From: Chloroflexota bacterium
Lineage (GTDB): Bacteria > Chloroflexota > Anaerolineae > Aggregatilineales > Phototrophicaceae
DNA length: 64,000 nucleotides
Assembly: GCA_026709625.1 (NCBI GenBank)
Contig: JAPOSR010000059.1
Coordinates: 1 to 64,000, forward strand
Reading direction: 5' to 3'
A program made the translations under genes and the position numbers. Below are positions 8,705-16,665 of the stretch, piece after piece (the stretch's first letter is position 1; each line of letters opens with the position of its first letter). The notes below the pieces were generated by a model. That model saw only the letters and a list, made by a program, of their open reading frames with translations. It did no database searches and had not been told where the DNA came from.

Positions 8705-8727
8705 CAAAAAAGCCCGACGCGCGGGCT
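8705..8727 (-). terminator. Rho-independent terminator of tRNA-Ser
   Basis: On the minus strand AGCCCG and CGGGCT pair (8722-8727 with 8711-8716) around a 5-base loop and run into a T-tract (8706-8711). It lies just after the 3' end of the tRNA. Confidence 0.85.
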
Positions 8728-8734
8728 CTCCTAG

Positions 8735-8818
8735 CGGAGAAGGTGGGATTCGAACCCACGTACGGTTTCCCGTATCCGCTTTCCAAGCGGACGCACTAGG
8801 CCTCTATGCGACTTCTCC
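8735..8818 (-). tRNA. tRNA-Ser (anticodon GGA)
   Basis: The minus strand folds into a type II tRNA of 84 bases. The acceptor stem is GGAGAAG/CTTCTCC with G discriminator, the anticodon stem CCGCT/AGCGG carries loop TTGGAAA, and the T arm is GTGGG-TTCGAAT-CCCAC. A long variable arm (TACGGGAAACCGTA) confirms a serine tRNA. GGA reads UCC and UCU. No CCA end is encoded. A terminator follows directly. Confidence 0.95.
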
Positions 8819-8975
8819 CTATCTTGCGCACAGCCTAGCATAGCGCGCGCTTTTTGGCAAGCAATTTGCGATGGTTGCCGTGCTGCCCAGCATTGCGCAG
8901 ACAACGAAAGGCGGCTCAAATATCGCCCCTGCATTCATCTTTTGTGCGTCTGTGGCGAAGACCTGCGCTTGTCGA

Positions 8976-10016
8976 TCAACGAAAATACACAGGCGTTGGC
9001 GTCGCCAGGATAGGCACGATGTAGCCAGGCGAAGCATCGCTGGCGACAGAGCCAGGCACGGTGCCGGCATTTTCTATGAAGCAGAGAATGCCCGCTGTAA
9101 TGGCCTCCGCCAGCAGATCCGGGTCTTCGGTCAGCGTTGCCTGGTCGGCCAGCATATAACCCATTTCCAGGATCGTGCCGGGTGTCAACGGATGGATCTT
9201 TTGCCAGACATGGTAGTTGGTCAGGTCTTCGGTTAGGGTGAAGCTGCGGCGCAGGGGCACACTCGCGCCATAATTGATGGCGATGCATTCGCGCAGGAAG
9301 GCGTCAACGCCTGTTCGCGGACGCGCCTCAGAGATTGCCACGATATAGCCGCTCACATATTCGCCGAAGTCGTAGCAAGTGTTGGCATGGATAGAAATCA
9401 GCGCTGCCGCTCGATAATTCTCCAGGCGTGGATCAACTTCGTCCAGCATGTCGACCGCATAATTGCGCGCCTGCAGACGAGCCACCACGCGCCGCGCGAC
9501 AGCAAAATTGATATCCACCTCGCGCAGCAGCAAATTGCCAAACCCGTCCTCGCAAATCGCGCCCGAATCGCGGCCACGGTGCCCGGATATGATGCCGATG
9601 CGCTGCATCCATACGGGCGTCTGCGCCGGCGTGGGCAAGCTGGCATTGACGATGTCCGCGCGGTCGAGCTGCAAACCCTGTACGACCAGCGGGTCGAGAA
9701 ACTCTGGATCGACGAAGAACATCAGCAGCGTAGCCACCAGCGCCGTGCTAATGACAACCACGAAGATCGTACCCAAGAAGCCGCTGGCAAAGCTGCCACT
9801 GCGCGGCATCGGCAGCCGTGGTCGCACACGCCGAATCTGCGGCGGCTCAATCTCTGGTTCGAGGCTGGGCGATTCTTCAAAGTTGGGCGCTGGACGGCGC
9901 ACGCGGCGCGGCGCAGCTTTTGCGGCCGCCTGGCGCATGATCTGCGCGAAGATGGCGGAAGCGGGTGGCTCTTGCGCGTCTGAGCTGTCGTTGCCGCCGT
10001 ATTCGTCGACAGGCAT
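8976..10016 (-). CDS. Membrane-anchored N-acetylmuramoyl-L-alanine amidase (Amidase_3)
   Basis: The 346-residue protein has a basic, Pro-rich cytoplasmic N-terminus, one membrane segment at about residues 75-97 (FLGTIFVVVISTALVATLLM) and an extracytoplasmic Amidase_3 domain. Zinc and catalytic positions can be seen: SGHRGRDSG (His), LREVDINFAVA (Glu), ISIHANTC (His) and ILEMGYM (catalytic Glu). It would cut the bond between muramic acid and the stem peptide in peptidoglycan turnover or division. It follows the kinase gene on the same strand after 69 bases, so kinase and amidase may be cotranscribed, but no functional link is shown. Confidence 0.85.
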   Translation of the reverse strand: MPVDEYGGNDSSDAQEPPASAIFAQIMRQAAAKAAPRRVRRPAPNFEESPSLEPEIEPPQIRRVRPRLPMPRSGSFASGFLGTIFVVVISTALVATLLMFFVDPEFLDPLVVQGLQLDRADIVNASLPTPAQTPVWMQRIGIISGHRGRDSGAICEDGFGNLLLREVDINFAVARRVVARLQARNYAVDMLDEVDPRLENYRAAALISIHANTCYDFGEYVSGYIVAISEARPRTGVDAFLRECIAINYGASVPLRRSFTLTEDLTNYHVWQKIHPLTPGTILEMGYMLADQATLTEDPDLLAEAITAGILCFIENAGTVPGSVASDASPGYIVPILATPTPVYFR

Positions 10017-10085
10017 GGCCTCGCCTTGTGCAATCCTGGGCGCTCCAGCAGCGCCCGACGCGACCAGTATAGTGGATAGGGACGA

Positions 10086-13000
10086 TCAGGACTCGCATTC
10101 CAAACGGTAAGATTGTCTTTCGGCGCAGGAAAGCTGGCTAATGTAGCGGTTGCCGCGCGCCCAGTCGATGATGCCATCCGCGCTGCGCCGCACAAGCCAC
10201 TGCCGCAAGGTAGAGTCTTGCGAGGCGGAAACCGCGAACGATTCGTCCTGGCTGAAGACGACCTCTTGCACCCAGTCGGTGTGCTGTTGATAGCGGTTGA
10301 TTTCTTCGCCAGTCGCGATATCCCAAAGGCGCACGGTCGTATCAGACGAAGTTGTCAGCAACGATGCGCTGTCCGCAGTGATGGCGACGCCAAATGTGTT
10401 GCCCGTGTGCCCGATGAATTGTTTGATCTCTTCGCCAGTCGCGACATCCCACATGCGCACGGTGCCATCCCAGGAACTGCTGATGATGAACGCGTTGTTG
10501 GGCGCGATGCGAGCATAGTTGACAAAGCGCGTATGCCCTGCGAAGGTGCGCAGCAGCTCGCCCGTTGCCACATCCCAGAGCCTGATTGTCGAATCGTCGC
10601 CGTTGCTGTCCCAGCCACCGCTGGCGCTGGCCATCAACCTGCCATCGCCGCTGACATGGACGCCATTCACCTGGGCGGTGTGCCCGCGGTATTCGCGCAA
10701 AATCTCGCCGCTATCGATATCCCAAAGGCGGATGATGCCATCTTGAGAGCCAGATACGAATTGCTGTCTATTTGGCAGCAGGTCGATCATATAGACTCGC
10801 GGCGGCGCGCTCCCCATTTCATGCGGGATGCGGTACAGGCGAGTTTCGCGGCCAGTTTCCAGGTCCCAAAGACGAATTGTGCCGTCCCAGCTGGCAGAAA
10901 GCAGCTGCTTGCCGTCCGACAAGAACCGAACCGAATCGACCGTATTGGCATGCCCCTGCAAGGCGACAACCTGTTGGCCCGTGGCCGCGTCCCAGACGCG
11001 CGCGCTGGCGTCCAGATCATCCGGTGAATCGGGGAGATACAGCGGTCCCGAGCCAGAGGCGACCAGCGAACCATCCGGGCTGATATCGGCCGCCCATGTC
11101 CAGTTGGTATGCCCGGCATAGACCTGCGCCTGCGTGCGATTGCGCAAATCCCAGAGATAGGCTGAGCTGTTTGTCGGGTTGTCGGTGCCATCGGGGAAGT
11201 TGCCAGCCTCGCCCAAGCCGATCAGCAGATAGTCGCCATCTGGCGAAAACTCGATGTCCTGAATGCTGCCACCGATGTCCACATAACTCGCGACCTGCAC
11301 CCCTTTGCCGATGTCCCAGAGTCTCACGCTTTGATCGCGCGAGGCTGTCGCCAGCAGCAAGCCATCGGGCGAGAACTCAAGATTCGCTATCGTGTTGCGG
11401 TGCGCATAAATGCGCTGGACCTCGGCGCCGGTGGTGGCGTCATAGAGGCGAGCTGTGCCGCCCAGCGCGCTGCTCCAGGTGGTGGCGGCGATTCGCGCGC
11501 CGTCGGGACTGAACTCGACATCACGGATGAAGCCAATGCCATCTGGCGGGATCGTCAGCAAGTTTTCGCCACTGGCGACATCCCAGATCTGGATCGTGTT
11601 GTGTTCTGGCGTTCTGGCGCCTTCCCCGACGCCAATCGCTGCGGAAGAACTGGCGAGTCGGGTGCCGTCGGGGCTGAAGCTGAGCTTGAAGACATAATCG
11701 ATGTGCGCCGCCAAGGTGTGAAGCGCTGCGCCGCTCGCAACATCCCAAAGCCGAACGGTGGAATCGGCGCTGGAAGAAGCCAGCGTGACACCGTCGGCGC
11801 TGAACTCGACATCGGTGACAATATCAGCGTGGCCACCGAGGCGATATCGTTCTGCGCCATCGTCAACCCGCCAGACGCCGACGGTCATGTCGGACATGGC
11901 AGCCGCGACCAATGAATCATCCCGACTGAAGGCGACGGCATTGATTGGACTGCCGGTCGCAATGACTCTGGCGCTTTCTCCAGTGCTCGCATTGACCAGG
12001 TACAGCATGCCTTCCGAGCCGGCATAAGCGCCCAGCGATCCATCCGAATTAAAGGCGACGGCGAGGATCGAGCGCGGTGAATCGGTGAAGCGGAAGCGCG
12101 GTCCCGGCGAAAAAGCGGCCGCGCCGAGCACGCGCATGACTTCGGCTTCTAGCGGCTCGAAGATATGGCGGGCTTCGATCGCCACCGGCAGCGCCAAAGC
12201 CGGGTGGTGCTCGCTCAGGGCTGCGCGCGCATTGGCAGCCAGCGCCAGGCTGAGGTTTTTACGCTCTTTGATTTCCGCGACATGCAGAGCGTCTTCGGCG
12301 ATGCTGCGCTGCTCTTCGGCGGCTGCGCGAGCGTCTTGGGCGATAGCGCGCTGTTCGTTGGCTCGGTTAGATTGCTCAAATGCGACCAGGCTGAGGATTG
12401 CGGCGACGACCGCGGCCATCGCAAAGACAGCGACGGCGATGCGCAGGTTGCGCCGCCTGTGCTCTTCGAGCAGGCGTTCGCGTTCAGTCCGTTCGCGCTC
12501 AGCGGCTTCTTGCTTGGCGCGCGCAACCAGACTGGCCTCCAGAAAATCCGTCTCCAGTTTGCTGAGGCGCAGGTCGGTGGTCTGCGACCATTCTTCGAAG
12601 ATAGCCAAGCGGTTGCCAGCCATCAAGTAGCTGCGGTCTTGGCGGGCGTCTTGCCAATCTGTCGCGGCATGCAGCAGATCGCGCTCCAGCCGGACATCGT
12701 CGCGGCTTTCCATCAACCATTCGCGCAGGCGTTCCCATTGGCGGATCAAAGCCTCGTGCGCGACCTCGATGGTTGCGCCGCGCGTGACATCATCGCGGTC
12801 GAAGGTGAGCAGACGATAGCGTCCGAAGCGGTCGATAACGCTCTCGACAACTTCGTGGCTGCCCAGGTTCAGCAGCTCCGCTTGCAAAATGCGGCGGCGG
12901 GTGTCTTCTTGCCCCTCGCCGAGGGTGACAAGGCGCAGGAACATCTGGCGCGCCATAGTCTGTCCGGCTTCATCGAAGCGCAAGAAGACTTCTTCGGCGC

Positions 13001-14729
13001 GTTTTGCAAGCGCGCCCAACGTGCCGCCGATTTCACGATAGGCGGATTTGGTCAGCAGCGCGCCTTCGCGGCGTTCAAATAGTTCAGTAAGCGCGTATTG
13101 CAGCAAGGGCAGCGCGCCCGGCTGTTCGCGCACATCGGCGATGATCAGATCAACCAGTCCCTGCTCCAAAACAGCCCCCACGCGCGCGGCTGGGCCTTCG
13201 ATGGTCTCTTTCAACTCATCGTCGTTGAGTGGCAGCACCAGCTCGGTGCGCGAGCGGATCAACTCGCCAAAGCCTTGATAAAGCAGCGGGCGGTCATAAA
13301 AGTCGGCGCGCAAGGTGGCGATGATGATGACAGGGCTGTTAGCGACATCGACAGCATGCAGGATCAGATCCAAGAAGCGCTGGCGCTCGTCTTCCTTTTC
13401 GACCTGGGTGAAGAGCTCTTCAAACTGGTCGATCATCAAAACGAGCTTGCTATTAGGGTCGGGCAGCGCCTGGCGCACGCCTTGCGCCAAGCCATCTTCA
13501 TTGTCGCGCAAGGTATAGACCATATCGGGCAGATCGACTGTCGACACGCTCAGCAGAGCGGACGAAAGCTCTTCCAGCGGCGCGTGGCTGGGCACCATCT
13601 CGGCATAAAACCAATCTTCGGAGCCGGGGATGCGCCCGCTGCGCAAGCCGGGCAGCACGCCGGCTTTGACGAGGCTGGATTTGCCACTGCCACTGGGGCC
13701 AATGACGGCGAGGAAATTGCTTTGCGCGACTGGCTCTTGCAAGCGCCGCAAAACGCGCGCGACCATATCGGTGCGCCCGAAAAAATCGGCGGCGTCGGCT
13801 TGCTGAAACGCGCGCAAACCCTTGTAAGGATTTTTTGTTTCCAACAGTTCCAGCTCGGCGAAGTCCAGCTCTTCGAGCGATAGTTCGATCGAGTGGTCAG
13901 ATTCGCGCAAGGCTTCTTGCAGTTCGTCATTCAGCTCGCTGGCGTCACGATGGCGCTCATGAGGATTCTTGGAGGTGGCGCGCTGGACGATGCCATTGAA
14001 GACCGGCGACACATTAAGCGAATCGTGGTCCATCATCGGCAGCGGCTCGTTGAGATGCCGATAAACCAGCGTGGCCAAAGAAGCATCGTTGAATGGCCGC
14101 ACGCCAGAAAGCATCTCATAGAGCATGATGCCAAAGGCGTAGATATCGCTTTGCGCGGTCGCGTCTTCGCCGCGGATTTGTTCGGGCGCGAGGTAGGCTG
14201 GCGTGCCGACAATCTGCCCGGTCGTAACGATTGTATTGGTGCCAACAGTCTTGGCGATGCCAAAGTCGCTTAGATAGGCGTTGCCATCGACATCAAGAAA
14301 GACATTGTCAGGCTTGATGTCGCGGTGCACAACGCCATTGCGATGCGCGAAAGCCATTGCCGACAAAATCTGGCTGCTGATGCGGCTGACCATTTCGAGG
14401 CTCAGTTTGCCCTGCGCGTTCATCAGGTCGCGCACGCTGCCGCCGCCCAGATAGCGCATGACCAGATAGGCGCGGCCCGCTTTGCGCCAAAAGTCATAGA
14501 GCGGCACAATATGCGGATGCTCGAGACGCGCCACCACCTGCGCTTCGCTCTCGAAGCGGCGGATGAAGTTTGGATCATTGGCATATTCTGGCAGGATGAC
14601 CTTGATAGCCACGATGCGACCGATTGGGTCTTGTGTGGCGAGATACACGACACCCAAACCGCCTTGTCCCAAGACCTCCTGGAAGTTGTAGGACCCTTCG
14701 CTGGTGCCGGTCAAGTCCAATACGGACAT
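10086..14729 (-). CDS. Ser/Thr protein kinase-nSTAND ATPase-WD40 fusion protein
   Basis: This 1547-residue protein has four parts. A PknB-type kinase spans about residues 14-275, with GQGGLGVVY, AIKVI (Lys43), HRDIKPDN and SDFG. An nSTAND-type ATPase starts at NPYKGLRAFQQADAADFFGR, with Walker A GPSGSGKSSLVKAG and Walker B LVLMIDQFEELF. Next come a basic/coiled stretch and a single membrane helix (IAVAVFAMAAVVAAILSLVAF), then a Gln/Ala-rich helix. The C-terminal half holds about 14 WD40 repeats, enough for two seven-bladed propellers. The topology puts the kinase and ATPase in the cytoplasm and the propellers outside or at the membrane, suggesting a receptor-like switch. ATG 14729 has a GAGGAG site. 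Its ligand and targets are unknown. Confidence 0.9.
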   Translation of the reverse strand: MSVLDLTGTSEGSYNFQEVLGQGGLGVVYLATQDPIGRIVAIKVILPEYANDPNFIRRFESEAQVVARLEHPHIVPLYDFWRKAGRAYLVMRYLGGGSVRDLMNAQGKLSLEMVSRISSQILSAMAFAHRNGVVHRDIKPDNVFLDVDGNAYLSDFGIAKTVGTNTIVTTGQIVGTPAYLAPEQIRGEDATAQSDIYAFGIMLYEMLSGVRPFNDASLATLVYRHLNEPLPMMDHDSLNVSPVFNGIVQRATSKNPHERHRDASELNDELQEALRESDHSIELSLEELDFAELELLETKNPYKGLRAFQQADAADFFGRTDMVARVLRRLQEPVAQSNFLAVIGPSGSGKSSLVKAGVLPGLRSGRIPGSEDWFYAEMVPSHAPLEELSSALLSVSTVDLPDMVYTLRDNEDGLAQGVRQALPDPNSKLVLMIDQFEELFTQVEKEDERQRFLDLILHAVDVANSPVIIIATLRADFYDRPLLYQGFGELIRSRTELVLPLNDDELKETIEGPAARVGAVLEQGLVDLIIADVREQPGALPLLQYALTELFERREGALLTKSAYREIGGTLGALAKRAEEVFLRFDEAGQTMARQMFLRLVTLGEGQEDTRRRILQAELLNLGSHEVVESVIDRFGRYRLLTFDRDDVTRGATIEVAHEALIRQWERLREWLMESRDDVRLERDLLHAATDWQDARQDRSYLMAGNRLAIFEEWSQTTDLRLSKLETDFLEASLVARAKQEAAERERTERERLLEEHRRRNLRIAVAVFAMAAVVAAILSLVAFEQSNRANEQRAIAQDARAAAEEQRSIAEDALHVAEIKERKNLSLALAANARAALSEHHPALALPVAIEARHIFEPLEAEVMRVLGAAAFSPGPRFRFTDSPRSILAVAFNSDGSLGAYAGSEGMLYLVNASTGESARVIATGSPINAVAFSRDDSLVAAAMSDMTVGVWRVDDGAERYRLGGHADIVTDVEFSADGVTLASSSADSTVRLWDVASGAALHTLAAHIDYVFKLSFSPDGTRLASSSAAIGVGEGARTPEHNTIQIWDVASGENLLTIPPDGIGFIRDVEFSPDGARIAATTWSSALGGTARLYDATTGAEVQRIYAHRNTIANLEFSPDGLLLATASRDQSVRLWDIGKGVQVASYVDIGGSIQDIEFSPDGDYLLIGLGEAGNFPDGTDNPTNSSAYLWDLRNRTQAQVYAGHTNWTWAADISPDGSLVASGSGPLYLPDSPDDLDASARVWDAATGQQVVALQGHANTVDSVRFLSDGKQLLSASWDGTIRLWDLETGRETRLYRIPHEMGSAPPRVYMIDLLPNRQQFVSGSQDGIIRLWDIDSGEILREYRGHTAQVNGVHVSGDGRLMASASGGWDSNGDDSTIRLWDVATGELLRTFAGHTRFVNYARIAPNNAFIISSSWDGTVRMWDVATGEEIKQFIGHTGNTFGVAITADSASLLTTSSDTTVRLWDIATGEEINRYQQHTDWVQEVVFSQDESFAVSASQDSTLRQWLVRRSADGIIDWARGNRYISQLSCAERQSYRLECES

Positions 14730-14809
14730 AATTGCGCTCCTCGGATCATCGTTCTGGCGGGCAAGCGCCACGACCGCGTGAAGTATAGCATAGCCCGCCC
14801 GACTTGTCG

Positions 14810-16441
14810 CTAGCCCGATCCCTGCGACACGCCATAAAGCCGCAGCGCATAATTGTCGCTCGACACCGCCAGCAATGTGTTATCAGGACTGAAGCTGATG
14901 GCGTGGATGCCCGCTTCTGTCTGTCCGCTTGTCAGTTGGCTGTGGCGCGCGCTGTCCCAAATCGTAAACACGCCCTGCGCCGCGCCCACCGCCAGCAATC
15001 GGCTGTCCGGGCTAAAATCCAATGTTGCAACGCCGGACGTCGGCAATGGATAACTGGCGACTTGAGCGCCGGTCTGCGCGTCCAGCAGCAGCAGATTTTC
15101 CGCGCTGCGCGCAGCCGCCACCGCCACCAGCCGCCCGTCTGGGCTGTAATCTAGGGCGGCTATCGGAGCGTCGACCGCCACCGACGCCTGCGCCGCGCCG
15201 CTCGTGGCATCCCAAAACCGCAGCATCCCGTCATCCGCGCCCGAGACCACCCGCGCGCCATCCGGGCTGAATGCCAGAGCGCGGATCATTCCTGTGTGCC
15301 CCGAAAGCACAGCTTGCTGCGCCACGCTCGGCAAATCCCACACAATCGCCGCAAAGTCGCGCTGGACAGCCAGGTTCGTATAGGCGAACGGTCCCGCGCT
15401 GACAAGCCGCGAGCCGTCTGGACTGAATGCCAGCGCTGATACCGCCCCGCCATGCGCATTCAGATAGAGCAGCTCGCTGGGCGCTGAGCTTGCGGCGTTG
15501 AATCCCCACAAGCTGAGTGTGCCATCCACCTCGCCAAAGACAGCCTGCGCCGCGCCTGGCCGCACGGCCAGCGATGCAAGCTGTCCATCGACCGCCAGAC
15601 GCTCGGGGCGCAGCACGGCATCGCGCAGGTCGTAGAGCCACAAACCGTCGGAACCAGGCGCGCCCGGCACAGCCAGGGTCAAGCTATCGGATGACCAGCT
15701 GTGTTTGGGCAGAAAGTTGCCGCGCAGGCGCGCAAGTTCGCGCAGGAAGGGTGTCAGCTGTGGCGAAAGCGCATCGCGGCTGGGCAATGGATTGGGCGGC
15801 TGTGGCTCGACCAGATAGCGGTTCGCGCCCGCTTCGGCGATATAACCAGTCTGCCCGCGCGCCTGCGCCAGCCACCATACAAAACCGCCTGCGCATTCCG
15901 GACCGCTGGCGATGCGGACGAGCGCGTCAGCGGGGATCGAGCGCAAGATGCGCGCGTCAGGCGCAGGCTGCTCGCGCAAGTCAAGCGATGCGCCCAGCGG
16001 CTGCGCCTCCATGCCGACATTGACGCGCGAAGGCAGATACGGCCCGCCAGTCGCCGAATCAGGACACAGGCTGTTGGAATATGCGGCCTGCGACCCATGA
16101 ACCGCGGCGGCAAGCGGGTCGGTTTGACTGCATAGAACGACAGTCGCGCTGTCGGAAGCCACACGATAGTCGTATACGAAACCGCCATAGGCCAGCTGAA
16201 AGCTGTAGCCGACTGTCTCGCCGCCCGAGCCAGCCACCGCGGGGCAGCCCAAAGCCGAATCGGTGAAAGTCGCCTGCTGCCAGCGCCACTGCGCCAGATC
16301 GTCCACGCCGATGCCATAGCCCAGACGCGCGCTCAAGTCCAACAGCGCCGCCTTGATCTGCGCCGGCGCTCCCTGCCCAAGCGACTGCGCCCCTGCCATC
16401 ATCAAGAACATGGCGAGCAGCTTGGACAATGCCTTGCGCAT
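14810..16441 (-). CDS. Secreted protein with SH3-like domain and WD40 propeller
   Basis: The 543-residue protein begins with a signal peptide (MRKALSKLLAMFLMMAGAQSLGQG), chosen as start because GGGAGG sits 7 bases before ATG 16441. Residues 25-140 form an unrecognised region with four Cys. A bacterial SH3-like segment follows (LDLREQPAPDARILRSIPADALVRI ... WWLAQARGQTGYIAEAG). The rest has about seven WD40 units (LRFWDAT, FTIWDSA, LRLYGVS), one propeller. It is therefore an exported binding protein. It lies 80 bases upstream of the kinase-WD40 gene on the same strand and shares the WD40 theme, so a joint sensing role is possible but unproven. Confidence 0.8.
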   Translation of the reverse strand: MRKALSKLLAMFLMMAGAQSLGQGAPAQIKAALLDLSARLGYGIGVDDLAQWRWQQATFTDSALGCPAVAGSGGETVGYSFQLAYGGFVYDYRVASDSATVVLCSQTDPLAAAVHGSQAAYSNSLCPDSATGGPYLPSRVNVGMEAQPLGASLDLREQPAPDARILRSIPADALVRIASGPECAGGFVWWLAQARGQTGYIAEAGANRYLVEPQPPNPLPSRDALSPQLTPFLRELARLRGNFLPKHSWSSDSLTLAVPGAPGSDGLWLYDLRDAVLRPERLAVDGQLASLAVRPGAAQAVFGEVDGTLSLWGFNAASSAPSELLYLNAHGGAVSALAFSPDGSRLVSAGPFAYTNLAVQRDFAAIVWDLPSVAQQAVLSGHTGMIRALAFSPDGARVVSGADDGMLRFWDATSGAAQASVAVDAPIAALDYSPDGRLVAVAAARSAENLLLLDAQTGAQVASYPLPTSGVATLDFSPDSRLLAVGAAQGVFTIWDSARHSQLTSGQTEAGIHAISFSPDNTLLAVSSDNYALRLYGVSQGSG

Positions 16442-16665
16442 GCGCGACCTCCCAGTCAAGCAAAGGCTATCATGCGAAGCTTAACCACAAAGCCACAAAG
16501 GGCGCAAAGATTCTTTGCCAAGCAGCGCTGGGGACGCAGAAGCATCATCGCGGATCGTTTGTCTGGCGCGCCCCTCGTGATTTGTCCGCGGGCAAAGGAG
16601 TTTGCGCGCAGGCAATGCTTGCAAGCATGGCGGCATTTTGACACAATAAACATCGGATTAGACGG

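Noticed and set aside
10086-14729. WD40-coding repeats as a DNA repeat array
   Set aside because: The similarity is at protein level only; the units are diverged and in frame.
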